A stretch of DNA of 53,481 bases, from contig NZ_KI271291.1 in NCBI RefSeq assembly GCF_000469385.1, forward strand, positions 119,810 to 173,290. The letters are read 5' to 3'. The notes under the pieces are model-generated. The model was not told where the DNA came from, searched no databases, and saw only the letters and a program-made list of their open reading frames with translations. The DNA comes from Leptotrichia sp. oral taxon 879 str. F0557 (GTDB lineage: Bacteria; Fusobacteriota; Fusobacteriia; Fusobacteriales; Leptotrichiaceae). Positions 8,207-17,265 of this stretch are shown here, piece by piece; position 1 is the first letter of the stretch, and each line of letters opens with the position of its first letter. The position numbers and the translations under genes were made by a program.

Positions 8207-9602
8207 AACGATATGTAGACAATATACGCAACTTTCAAATAAAGATATTGAAAAGCTGGAAAAAATATGTGAAGGGCTGCCTGTAATGAGTAAACTTCTA
8301 AAGGCAGACGTGTTTATAGACTGCATGACAGAAAATAGAGATACAGCAATTGTAGTTGCTGAGGCAAAACCAAGAATAGGATCAAGCTATACTCAAAGTG
8401 TAGTAGGAAAATTTGCCTATAGGAAAAATGAACCAGCTGTACTTAGAACTCTTGAAACTGGGCATCCATCAAGAGATTATAAGGCATTGACGCAAGAAAA
8501 TAAAAGTGTAACGCAAAATGTAGTACCCATAAGAAGTGATGAACAGGATGGAAAAATAATAGCCGTTCTTATAGTTGAAGAAGGAATGAATGAGGAAAAT
8601 ATCGGCAAGGGGCTGAGTTTTTTGAACAATGCAACTGATGATATACTTATGAGTTCTGTTGGAATGATGCGAGAGCGGAAAATTATTGACTATATAAATG
8701 ATGGAATTATAATCTTTAACGAGGAAGGCATATGCATATATGCTAATTCCAGAGCAAAATATGTTTACAGAAAAATTGGCTATAAGGATTCTTTCCTTGG
8801 AGAAAAATTTGATAATATTGTAATTGATAATGTTGAATTTGAAGATGTGCTAAGTGGAAAAGTAAATAAAAGATCTGATATAAATATATCAAATATGGTT
8901 CTTAGTCTTGAATATATATTAGTAAAGGAAACAAAGAGCGTTAAAAATGTAGTCTTATTTATAAAAGATATTACTGAAATTAAAGTGAAGGAAAAGGAAT
9001 TAGTTCTAAAATCTGTTGCAATAAAGGAAATACACCATCGAGTAAAGAACAATTTGCAGACAATAGCAAGTTTACTTAGAATACAGGCTAGAAAGACTGA
9101 TGATAAAGCTGTAAAGGCTGCATTTAGTGATAGTATAAATAGGATTTTAAGTATTTCAGTTACTCATGAACTGCTTGCACAGAATGGATTTGATGAGCTT
9201 GAAATAAAGGAAGTTATAAATAAGATTCTGAAAAATTCAGTGAGAGAGAATTTAGACGGGCATCTGAAACTTAAAATAGATGTCATTGGAGACAACTTTG
9301 AAATAAGTTCAGATAAGGCAACAACAATAGCCTTGATAGTAAACGAACTTGTAGAAAATTGTATAAAGCATGCCTTTAAAGGAAAAACTAAAGGACAAAT
9401 AATAATAAAAGTGAAAAGAGGGGAAATAAAATCCCGTATTTCCATAAGTGATAATGGAATAGGAATGGATGAAAGGGATTTTGAAAAAGGAAGCATTGGA
9501 CTGCAAATAGTTAAAAGTCTTGTGAAAGAGAAACTTTATGGGAATCTGGATATAAAGACTGGTAATAAAGGAACTGAGATTAGTTTTGGATTTGAAAATT
9601 GA
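8199..9602 (+). CDS. eutW: Ethanolamine sensor histidine kinase EutW
   Basis: About 467 residues and soluble, with no membrane segments. The N-terminal half is a GAF/PAS-like sensor (residues 1-260). The phospho-acceptor box KEIHHRVKNNLQTIASLLRIQ is of the HisKA_2 type, and a C-terminal ATPase has the N-box ELVENCIKHAF and the G-box DNGIGM. This is the expected partner of EutV. The start at 8199 has GGAG at 8189-8192 at good spacing; ATG 8193 would have none. It overlaps the eutV stop by eight bases. Confidence 0.93.
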   Translation: MLRTICRQYTQLSNKDIEKLEKICEGLPVMSKLLKADVFIDCMTENRDTAIVVAEAKPRIGSSYTQSVVGKFAYRKNEPAVLRTLETGHPSRDYKALTQENKSVTQNVVPIRSDEQDGKIIAVLIVEEGMNEENIGKGLSFLNNATDDILMSSVGMMRERKIIDYINDGIIIFNEEGICIYANSRAKYVYRKIGYKDSFLGEKFDNIVIDNVEFEDVLSGKVNKRSDINISNMVLSLEYILVKETKSVKNVVLFIKDITEIKVKEKELVLKSVAIKEIHHRVKNNLQTIASLLRIQARKTDDKAVKAAFSDSINRILSISVTHELLAQNGFDELEIKEVINKILKNSVRENLDGHLKLKIDVIGDNFEISSDKATTIALIVNELVENCIKHAFKGKTKGQIIIKVKRGEIKSRISISDNGIGMDERDFEKGSIGLQIVKSLVKEKLYGNLDIKTGNKGTEISFGFEN

Positions 9603-9628
9603 TGATTTAAAGACAAAGGAGTCTTGAG

Positions 9629-11059
9629 ATGACAGAAGAAATACTAAGTGTGGGGATAGACATTGGAACTTCCACAACACAGCTTATTTTTTCAAAGATA
9701 TATATAGAAAATAGAGGAAGCGCTTTTACAGCTCCTCAAATAAAAATAATAGGAAAAGAAGTTGTTTACAGAAGTGAAATTTATATTACCCCATTAGAAA
9801 ATGAAACAAAAATAGATGCAAAAAGAGTTAAGGAAATAATAGAATCTGAATACAAAAAAGCAAATATACAATATAAGGATGTTTCAACAGGAGCTGTAAT
9901 AATAACAGGAGATACTGCAAGAAAGGAAAACGCTAAGGAAGTATTACAGATACTTAGTGGAATGGCAGGAGATTTTGTTGTAGCAACTGCAGGTCCTGAT
10001 CTTGAAAGCATTATTGCTGGAAAAGGTTCGGGAGCCTATGGATATTCTGAAGAAAAAAATACAAGTATCGTAAACTTTGATATAGGAGGAGGTACTACAA
10101 ATAATGTTGTCTTTAATAGGGGAGAAGTGGAAGACACTACTTGCCTTGATATAGGAGGACGACTTATAAAATTTGATGAAAACAGGAATACACGTTATAT
10201 TTTCAAAAAAATGTACGATATTGCTGAAGATGTGAATGTAAAGCTGGAACTAGGAAAACCTATAAGTGAATCTGATTTGAGAAAAATAACAAGAAGAATG
10301 GCACAACTTATTTTTGAAAGTGTAGAAATTTTTCCAAAAACAGAACTGTATCATAAAATCGTAACATATAATGACTTCAGAAAGCACAATAAAGACATTC
10401 AACATTACTCATTTACTGGAGGAGTTGCAGATTTCATCTATGGACGTGTAGAAAAAGATTTGTACAAGTATAATGACATTGGAGTAGTTCTTGGTGAAGA
10501 AATTGTAAAAGTTCTAAAAGAATTGAATATAGAGCCTTTGAAGTTAAGTGAAACAATAGGAGCGACAGTAGTTGGAGCAGGAAGCCATACTACAGAAATA
10601 AGCGGAAGCACAATTACTTATACTGAAGGAATCTTCCCAATAAAAAATATTCCTGTATTAAAAATGTCTGAGTCAGATGAGAATTTGCCTGTTAATGAAC
10701 TGGGAAAAGTGATAGAAGGTAAGCTAGACTGGTTTAGTTCTGAAAATGAACTTGAAAATGTGGCTCTTGCATTTAAAGGAAAGCATAATATGGCATATAA
10801 CGAAATAATGGAATTATCTTTAGTAATTTCAGATATTATCAAAAGAAAGCATGACAAAAAACATCCTGTAATCGTCATAGTTGAAAATGATATGGCAAAA
10901 GTCCTTGGACAATGTATGAAACTGGAGCTTGCTGATTATGACATAATCTGTATAGATAGTGTTAAAGTAAGAGACGGAGACTACATTGATATAGGAGCGC
11001 CGCTAGGAAACGGAAATGTTTTGCCTGTCGTAATAAAAACATTGGTATTCAGTTATTAA
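9629..11059 (+). CDS. eutA: Ethanolamine ammonia-lyase reactivating factor EutA
   Basis: A 476-residue actin/Hsp70-like ATPase chaperone. It replaces damaged cobalamin in EutBC. The phosphate-1 loop [14 protein letters not shown], the central [14 protein letters not shown] and the downstream [10 protein letters not shown] glycine-rich segments are all present, and the length is typical (about 470). AAAGGAG precedes the ATG. The gene lies between the regulators and the lyase genes. Confidence 0.94.
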   Translation: MTEEILSVGIDIGTSTTQLIFSKIYIENRGSAFTAPQIKIIGKEVVYRSEIYITPLENETKIDAKRVKEIIESEYKKANIQYKDVSTGAVIITGDTARKENAKEVLQILSGMAGDFVVATAGPDLESIIAGKGSGAYGYSEEKNTSIVNFDIGGGTTNNVVFNRGEVEDTTCLDIGGRLIKFDENRNTRYIFKKMYDIAEDVNVKLELGKPISESDLRKITRRMAQLIFESVEIFPKTELYHKIVTYNDFRKHNKDIQHYSFTGGVADFIYGRVEKDLYKYNDIGVVLGEEIVKVLKELNIEPLKLSETIGATVVGAGSHTTEISGSTITYTEGIFPIKNIPVLKMSESDENLPVNELGKVIEGKLDWFSSENELENVALAFKGKHNMAYNEIMELSLVISDIIKRKHDKKHPVIVIVENDMAKVLGQCMKLELADYDIICIDSVKVRDGDYIDIGAPLGNGNVLPVVIKTLVFSY

Positions 11060-11089
11060 ATTAATAAATTTTAGAGAGGTGGCAATAAG

Positions 11090-12454
11090 ATGGTATTAAA
11101 AACAAAATTATTCGGTCATACATATGAATTTAAATCTGTAAAAGATGTACAGAATAAGGCAAGTGAATTTAGATCAGGAGATGAACTTGCGGGAGTAAGT
11201 GCAAGTACAGCGGAAGAAAGAGTTGCCGCAAAAGCTGTGTTGGCTGAGTTAACATTGGCAGACTTAAGAAACAATCCTGCAGTACCTTATGAAGAAGATG
11301 AAGTTACAAGAATTATCCAGGATGCTGTAAATGAAAAGATTTATGGAGAAATAAAAAACTGGACTGTAAGTGAATTAAGAGAATGGATTTTGGATTCTCA
11401 TACAAGTGGTGATGACATAAAGAGAATCAGTAAAGGTCTTACAAGTGAAATGGTAGCAGCAGTTGCTAAACTTATGAGTAATATGGACCTTATTCAAGGA
11501 GCAAGCAAAATAAGAATTAAAAAATTCTGTAATACTGAAATAGGTGGAGAAGGAATACTTGCAACAAGATTGCAGCCTAACCATACAACAGATGATCCAG
11601 ATGGAATTATGCTATCAACTTATGAAGGGCTTAGCTTTGGGCAAGGAGATGCTCTTTTAGGATTAAACCCAGTTGATGACAGTGTTGACAGTGTTATGAG
11701 AGTATTGCACAGATTCCACGAAATAAAAACTAAATGGCAAATTCCTACTCAAATATGTGTATTAGCTCACGTAACTACACAAATGGAAGCAATTAGAAGA
11801 GGAGCACCTACAGACTTAGTTTTCCAAAGTATTGCAGGATCTGAAAAAGGAAATGAAGCATTTGGAATAAATGGAACAATGATTCAGGAAGCAAGAGATT
11901 TAGCATTAAAACATGGAACAGCGACAGGACCTAACGTAATGTACTTTGAAACAGGACAAGGTTCAGAATTGTCATCAGATGCTCACCATGGTTGCGATCA
12001 GGTTACAATGGAAGCAAGATGTTACGGATTTGCGAAAAAATTTGATCCATTTATTGTAAATACGGTTGTTGGATTTATCGGACCAGAATATTTGTATAAC
12101 AGTAAACAAGTAATAAGAGCTGGACTTGAAGATCATTTCATGGGTAAACTTACTGGAATCTCAATGGGAGTTGATGCTTGCTACACTAACCACATGAAAG
12201 CGGATCAAAACGATATTGAAAACTTGAAAGTATTATTAACAGTAGCAGGATGTAACTACTTTATGGCTATTCCTGCAGGAGATGACATAATGCTTAACTA
12301 TCAAACATCTTCTTATCATGATGATGCTACATTAAGAGAACTATGTAACAGAAGACCTATAAAACCTTTTGAACAATGGTTAGAAAAAATGGGAATAATG
12401 AAAGATGGAAAACTTACAGATAGAGCCGGAGACGCTTCAATTTTCTTAAAATAG
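11090..12454 (+). CDS. eutB: Ethanolamine ammonia-lyase large subunit EutB
   Basis: A 454-residue TIM-barrel catalytic subunit that cleaves ethanolamine to acetaldehyde and ammonia by an adenosylcobalamin radical mechanism. The sequence is full length and highly conserved in character (IGGEGILATRLQPNHTTDDPDGI, LAHVTTQMEAIRRGAPTDLVFQSIAGSE in parts, YFETGQGSELSSDAHHG). The ATG follows GAGAGGTGG. It is followed closely by eutC, and both are required for the active complex. Confidence 0.97.
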   Translation: MVLKTKLFGHTYEFKSVKDVQNKASEFRSGDELAGVSASTAEERVAAKAVLAELTLADLRNNPAVPYEEDEVTRIIQDAVNEKIYGEIKNWTVSELREWILDSHTSGDDIKRISKGLTSEMVAAVAKLMSNMDLIQGASKIRIKKFCNTEIGGEGILATRLQPNHTTDDPDGIMLSTYEGLSFGQGDALLGLNPVDDSVDSVMRVLHRFHEIKTKWQIPTQICVLAHVTTQMEAIRRGAPTDLVFQSIAGSEKGNEAFGINGTMIQEARDLALKHGTATGPNVMYFETGQGSELSSDAHHGCDQVTMEARCYGFAKKFDPFIVNTVVGFIGPEYLYNSKQVIRAGLEDHFMGKLTGISMGVDACYTNHMKADQNDIENLKVLLTVAGCNYFMAIPAGDDIMLNYQTSSYHDDATLRELCNRRPIKPFEQWLEKMGIMKDGKLTDRAGDASIFLK

Positions 12455-12467
12455 GGAGGAAAAATCA

Positions 12468-13394
12468 ATGTTATCAGAAAGAGAACTAAAAGACGTAATT
12501 GAAAAAATAATAGGTGAAATGAAAATAGACGAACCATCAACAACTGTTGAAGAAAAAGCACCAGTTGTCAGTACAAGCTCAGTTTATATCGAAAGTGGAG
12601 ATGAGCCACGTGAAAATCCACATATTGTAAACGGAGAAGTAAGAGATATTGGACAAATAAACATAAAAGATCAAATGCTTGTGGGTAATCCTGAAGACAG
12701 AGAAGAATATATGAAGTTAAAACAAAAAACATCTGCAAGACTTGGAATTGGAAGAGCTGGAACAAGAATGAGAACAGAAGTTTTGTTAAGATTAAGAGCA
12801 GACCACGCTGCAGCGCAAGATGCCGTGTTCAATGACGTGCCTACAGAATTTCTTGATGAACTTGGATTGTTTGAAGTTACTACTGAATGTGAAAGCAGAG
12901 ACCAATATATCACACGTCCTGATTTAGGAAGAAGAATTTCTGAAGAAGGAATAAAGACAATAGAAGAAAAATGCAAAAAAAATCCAACAGTTCAAATATT
13001 ATTATCAGATGGATTAAGTTCAACTGCAGTTGAAGCAAATGCAAAAAACATAATTCCTGCATTGTTAAATGGGCTTAAAGGATATGGAATTGAGACAGGA
13101 ACACCATTTTTTATCAAATATGGAAGAGTTGGAGCAGGAGATCACGTTGGAGAAATTTTAAATGCTGATGTAGTTTGTATATTAATAGGAGAACGTCCTG
13201 GACTTACAACTGCAGAAAGTATGAGTGCCTACATTACTTACAAGGCTCGTCCTGGAATTTCTGAAGCAAAAAGAACAGTTGTTTCAAATATTCATAAGGA
13301 TGGAACTCCATCTTCAGAAGCAGGAGCTCACGTTGCTACATTAATTAAGAAAGTAATTGATGCAAAAGCAAGTGGACAAGATTTAAAATTATAA
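12468..13394 (+). CDS. eutC: Ethanolamine ammonia-lyase small subunit EutC
   Basis: A 308-residue subunit that completes the cobalamin-binding site of EutBC. The N-terminal 20 residues (LSERELKDVIEKIIGEMK) are an amphipathic helix followed by a Ser/Val-rich linker, matching the known encapsulation peptide of EutC. The core carries LGIGRAGTRMRTEVLLRLRADHAAA, VQILLSDGLSSTAVEAN and GERPGLTTAESMSAY, all family hallmarks. GGGAGG precedes the ATG, 13 bases after eutB. Confidence 0.97.
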   Translation: MLSERELKDVIEKIIGEMKIDEPSTTVEEKAPVVSTSSVYIESGDEPRENPHIVNGEVRDIGQINIKDQMLVGNPEDREEYMKLKQKTSARLGIGRAGTRMRTEVLLRLRADHAAAQDAVFNDVPTEFLDELGLFEVTTECESRDQYITRPDLGRRISEEGIKTIEEKCKKNPTVQILLSDGLSSTAVEANAKNIIPALLNGLKGYGIETGTPFFIKYGRVGAGDHVGEILNADVVCILIGERPGLTTAESMSAYITYKARPGISEAKRTVVSNIHKDGTPSSEAGAHVATLIKKVIDAKASGQDLKL

Positions 13395-13438
13395 ATTAAC
13401 TTAATAAAAAATAAAAATTAAAAACTTTAGGAGGAACA

Positions 13439-14092
13439 ATGAAAGGCGATAGATTAAAAGCAAATGTACTAGCTGTAAGATTAATTCCAAATGTAGATAA
13501 TGATATGGCTAAAGAGCTGGAATTACCTGAAGGACATAGAAGTATAGGAATTATAACAGCAGATTGTGATGATGTTACATATACTGCACTTGATGAAGCT
13601 ACAAAAAAAGCTGTAGTTGATGTAGTTTACGGAAAATCATTCTATGGTGGAGCTGCAAATGCGAATACAAAACTTGCAGGAGAAGTAATAGGAATATTGT
13701 CAGGGCCTACTCCTGCGGAAGTAAAAAGTGGACTAGCTGCAGCAGTTGACTTTATTGAAAATGAAGGAGCATTCATAAGTGCAAATGATGATGATAGCAT
13801 TGCATATTATGCACATTGTGTATCAAGAACAGGAAGTTATTTATCAAAAACAGCAGGAATTGCAGAAGGGGAATCATTAGCATACCTAATAGCACCTCCG
13901 CTTGAAGCAATGTACGCTTTAGATGTTGCATTAAAAGCAGCAGATGTAAGTTTAGTTGCGTTTTTCGGACCACCTTCAGAAACAAACTTTGGTGGAGCGC
14001 TTTTAACAGGAAGTCAGTCTGCATGTAAAGCTGCATGTGATGCTTTTGCTGAAGCAGTAAAATCTGTGGCAGATAATCCATTAAATTATTAA
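13439..14092 (+). CDS. eutL: BMC tandem-domain shell protein EutL
   Basis: A 217-residue shell protein with two permuted BMC domains, which forms trimers with a gated central pore. Motifs include LKANVLAVRLIPNVD, HRSIGIITADCDDVTYTALDEATKK and GGALLTGSQSACKAACDAF. GGAGG sits upstream of the ATG. The following 263 bases contain no gene, and a large inverted repeat lies there. Confidence 0.95.
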   Translation: MKGDRLKANVLAVRLIPNVDNDMAKELELPEGHRSIGIITADCDDVTYTALDEATKKAVVDVVYGKSFYGGAANANTKLAGEVIGILSGPTPAEVKSGLAAAVDFIENEGAFISANDDDSIAYYAHCVSRTGSYLSKTAGIAEGESLAYLIAPPLEAMYALDVALKAADVSLVAFFGPPSETNFGGALLTGSQSACKAACDAFAEAVKSVADNPLNY

Positions 14093-14355
14093 TTGAAGAA
14101 CCATTGTTATAAACTAGAATTGCCTTGTAAATTTATAGCATTAAATTTTTAAATAAAAAATATTTTTATTGGGCAATTCTAAATTTTTATAAAATATTTA
14201 AAAAATTTTTAAGTATAGTTTTATTTGTGTAATTAAAGTTTTTGTAATCCAAATTAATAAAAAGAATTTTATAGAAAATGATTTTGAATAAATATAATTT
14301 TGAGTATTTTCATTTAAAACAAAATAATTAAATGAAAATTTGGGAGGAATATAAA
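14093..14355 (+). promoter_or_regulatory. eutL-eutH intergenic region with 10-bp inverted repeat
   Basis: TAGAATTGCC (14115-14124) and GGCAATTCTA (14172-14181) are perfectly complementary across a 47-base AT-rich loop that itself holds the self-complementary AAAAATATTTTT. A few T-rich stretches follow. It could be an attenuator or terminator between the lyase/shell genes and eutH, possibly read through with EutV. I see no coding signal here. Confidence 0.45.
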
Positions 14356-15459
14356 ATGGGAATAGATAAAATAATAATTATTATTATGACTATCTTTATG
14401 GCAATAGGTGGAATAGATAAAATATTTGGAAATAAACTGGGATATGGTGAAAAATTTGAAGAAGGAATAATGGCTATGGGTTCACTTGCGGTTGCTATGG
14501 TTGGGATTATTTCTTTAGCGCCAGTTTTAGGAAATATTTTAACACCAATAGTAGGACCAATTTATTCAGCATTAGGAGCAGATCCAGCTATGTTTGCAAC
14601 AACACTTCTTGCAAATGATATGGGAGGAGCTCCGCTTGCATTAGGAATGGCTAAAAATCCAGAAGCTGGAAGATTAGCGGCATTTATATTAGGTTCGATG
14701 ATGGGACCAACTATCGTGTTTACAATACCAGTAGCATTAGGAATTATTGAAAAAGATGACAAGCCATTTTTGGCAAAAGGAATTTTAGCTGGAATTACTA
14801 CAATACCGTTAGGAGTACTTGCAGGTGGATTAGTGGCTGGATACCCAATAGGATTAATTTTAGTGAATTTGATACCAATAATAATTGTTGCTGCATTAAT
14901 TATTTTAGGATTAGTTTTTATGCCTGAAAAAATGACAAAAGGATTTGCAATTTTTGGACAAGCAGTAGTAACTATAATAACAATAGGATTAGTAGCAGCA
15001 ATAATTAAAGAATTAACAGGATTTGTAGTAATTCCTGGAATGGCTCCAATAAAAGATGGGTTAGGAACAGTTGGAGCTATTGCGATAGTTCTTGCTGGAG
15101 CATATCCATTAGTACATTTTATTACAAAAGTATTTGGTAAACCGCTTGAAGTATTAGGAAAAAGTCTTGGAATGAATGAAGCTGGTGCAGCTGGATTAGT
15201 TGCAACTTTGGCTAATAATATCCCTATGTTTGGAATTTTAAAAGATATGGATGCGAATGGAAAAGTTATGAATATTGCTTTTGCAGTAAGTGCTGCATTT
15301 GTTTTTGGAGACCATTTAGGCTTTACTGCTGGATTTGAATTAAATGGAGAAAGATTTACTCAAATGATTTTCCCAATGATAGTTGGAAAATTAGTGGCAG
15401 GAGTAACAGCGATAGTTGTAGCAAAAATATTATTCTGCAAAAAAGAAACTGCAAAATAA
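14356..15459 (+). CDS. eutH: Ethanolamine permease-like membrane protein EutH
   Basis: About 367 residues and very hydrophobic, with roughly ten membrane segments. EutH is an inner-membrane protein that promotes ethanolamine entry when it is scarce. The first segment IIIIIMTIFMAIGGIDKIFG, the TTLLANDMGGAPLALGMA loop and the C-terminal AFVFGDHLGFTAGFE are typical. The ATG at 14356 is chosen because TTGGGAGGAA lies just upstream. An earlier in-frame ATG at 14332 would place that site inside the gene. Confidence 0.93.
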   Translation: MGIDKIIIIIMTIFMAIGGIDKIFGNKLGYGEKFEEGIMAMGSLAVAMVGIISLAPVLGNILTPIVGPIYSALGADPAMFATTLLANDMGGAPLALGMAKNPEAGRLAAFILGSMMGPTIVFTIPVALGIIEKDDKPFLAKGILAGITTIPLGVLAGGLVAGYPIGLILVNLIPIIIVAALIILGLVFMPEKMTKGFAIFGQAVVTIITIGLVAAIIKELTGFVVIPGMAPIKDGLGTVGAIAIVLAGAYPLVHFITKVFGKPLEVLGKSLGMNEAGAAGLVATLANNIPMFGILKDMDANGKVMNIAFAVSAAFVFGDHLGFTAGFELNGERFTQMIFPMIVGKLVAGVTAIVVAKILFCKKETAK

Positions 15460-15494
15460 AAATGTGAAAAAATGATTATCTGAGGAGATGAAAG

Positions 15495-16640
15495 ATGAAA
15501 TTTAGTATGAAAAAATTGATTGGATTATTGGTATTTTTAGTTATGGCATTCGCTTTATCAGCTGCTAATTTGGACGAATTGAGATGGGTTCCCAAAAACA
15601 GGGAAGCTTTATCAAAACTTATAGATGAAAATAAAAATCAAGGAAATTATGTAGTCTTTGACTGGGATTATACATCAATTTATCAAGATACACAAGAAAA
15701 TTTGTTTAGATATCAGATAGACAATTTAAAGTTCAAAATGACACCGGCACAATTTTCAAAAGCAATAAGAAAAGATATTCCGCTTGATAACTTTGCAAAA
15801 GACTATGTTAATGTAAAAGGTCAGCCTATTAACATTACAAAAATAGCAAATGATTTGGATAAAAGATACACTTTTCTTTACAATAACTACATAAAAACTC
15901 AAAAAATGTCTTTGGAAAAAATTAAGCAAACTGAAGAATTTAAAGATTTTAGAGGAAAATTAGCATTTCTTTATGAAGCAATAGGTGGCAGTTTTTCACA
16001 TGATGTAGCTTATCCGTGGGTACTTTACCTATTTGAAAATATGAGCGTATCAGAAGTTCAAAAACTAGCTAAAGAAGCAAATGATTTTGGAATTGGGAAT
16101 AAACTTGGAAAATATGTTCTTGAGTCAAGTGATAAACTAACAGGTGAAGCAGGTAAAGTAAGCCATCAATATAAGAGTGGTTTGAGAACTCAGCCTGAAA
16201 CAGCCAATTTATTTCATGAATTTGAAAAAAATGGTATAAAAGTATATATAGTTTCAGCTTCTCTTGAAGATATTGTAAAAGTATTCGCAAGCAATAAGTC
16301 TTATGGATATAATTTAAGTTCTGATAGTGTTTATGGAATGCGTCTTGAAATGAACGGAGACAAATATGTTGCCGAATATAAGCACGGTTATCCACAAACA
16401 CAAACTAAAGGAAAAGTTGAAGTAATTAATAAATACTTGAAACCTAAACATGGTGGAAAAGATCCGCTTCTAGTGGCAGGAGATAGTGAAGGAGATGTAA
16501 ATATGCTTTCTGAATACAAAGGTACAAAGGCACTTCTTCTTATGAAAAGAAAAGGAAAACTTGACAATCTTGCAAAAGATGCTAGAGCGTTAATTCAAAC
16601 AAGAAACGAAGAAACAGGGTTATTCGTTCCTGAAAATTAA
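15495..16640 (+). CDS. Secreted HAD-superfamily phosphatase within the eut operon
   Basis: A 381-residue protein with a signal peptide (MKKLIGLLVFLVMAFALSA). It has the haloacid dehalogenase phosphatase motifs: the nucleophile pair D56/D58 in FDWDYTS, YIVSAS (motif II), a Lys in KGKVEVI, and AGDSEGDVNML (motif IV). By eye it resembles secreted phosphoserine/phosphorylcholine-type phosphatases. Its place between the ethanolamine permease and eutQ suggests it frees ethanolamine from phosphoethanolamine outside the cytoplasm, but the substrate is inferred. It is not a standard eut gene. GAGGAGATG precedes the start. Confidence 0.8.
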   Translation: MKFSMKKLIGLLVFLVMAFALSAANLDELRWVPKNREALSKLIDENKNQGNYVVFDWDYTSIYQDTQENLFRYQIDNLKFKMTPAQFSKAIRKDIPLDNFAKDYVNVKGQPINITKIANDLDKRYTFLYNNYIKTQKMSLEKIKQTEEFKDFRGKLAFLYEAIGGSFSHDVAYPWVLYLFENMSVSEVQKLAKEANDFGIGNKLGKYVLESSDKLTGEAGKVSHQYKSGLRTQPETANLFHEFEKNGIKVYIVSASLEDIVKVFASNKSYGYNLSSDSVYGMRLEMNGDKYVAEYKHGYPQTQTKGKVEVINKYLKPKHGGKDPLLVAGDSEGDVNMLSEYKGTKALLLMKRKGKLDNLAKDARALIQTRNEETGLFVPEN

Positions 16641-16665
16641 TTGAAAGATTTTGGAGGAAGAAATA

Positions 16666-17127
16666 ATGGACTTAAAAAATTTAGATAAGGAAACATTGGA
16701 AAAAATATTAAGAAAAGTAGTACAAGAAGAACTTGGAAGAAAAGTTGGAGGATTTGAAAAACATATTGATAAAAGTGGAGTAGGAGTTGTTAAAATTCCT
16801 TCAGTAAAACCTGAAAGATTTGATACTGGAAATCCTAATGACAAAGTATTCTTAACTGATGTATTTACAATAGAAGAAAGTGGAAGATTGAGTTGCGGAG
16901 TTATGGAAATGGAAGAATCTGCATTTGATTGGGAACTGAACTACGATGAAATAGATTATGTAATAGATGGAACATTAGAAATTATAGTAGATGGACGTAA
17001 AGTTACAGGAAACAGGGGAGATGCTATTTTAATCCCTAAAGGTTCAAAAATAAAATTTAGTGCTCCTAACTTTGCAAGATTTTTATATGTAATCTATCCT
17101 GCAAATTGGCAAGACACTTGTAAATAA
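16666..17127 (+). CDS. eutQ: EutQ cupin-domain protein
   Basis: About 153 residues with the cupin barrel of EutQ (VFTIEESGRLSCGVMEMEES, EIDYVIDGTLEIIVDG, GDAILIPKGSKIKFSAP, FLYVIYPANW). Acetate kinase activity has been reported for Salmonella EutQ. The N-terminal domain of long EutQ is missing, and in its place is a helix (NLDKETLEKILRKVVQEEL) like an encapsulation peptide. The ATG at 16666 has GGAGG eight bases upstream; a TTG at 16651 is in frame but overlaps that site. This is the last gene of the operon. Confidence 0.9.
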   Translation: MDLKNLDKETLEKILRKVVQEELGRKVGGFEKHIDKSGVGVVKIPSVKPERFDTGNPNDKVFLTDVFTIEESGRLSCGVMEMEESAFDWELNYDEIDYVIDGTLEIIVDGRKVTGNRGDAILIPKGSKIKFSAPNFARFLYVIYPANWQDTCK

Positions 17128-17153
17128 GTTAAATAAATACCCCTAAATAAAAT

Positions 17154-17192
17154 AGAGGCTGTAAAATGATATAACAATAACAGCCTCTTTAC
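17154..17192 (+). terminator. Rho-independent terminator ending the eut operon
   Basis: AGAGGCTGT (17154-17162) pairs perfectly with ACAGCCTCT (17180-17188), followed by a short T-rich stretch. Confidence 0.85.
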
Positions 17193-17265
17193 TTATTTTA
17201 GAAAATATAATGTATAAAACAGATTACTTGATAAAGATAGAAAAAATACAAAATGAGGTTATTTT

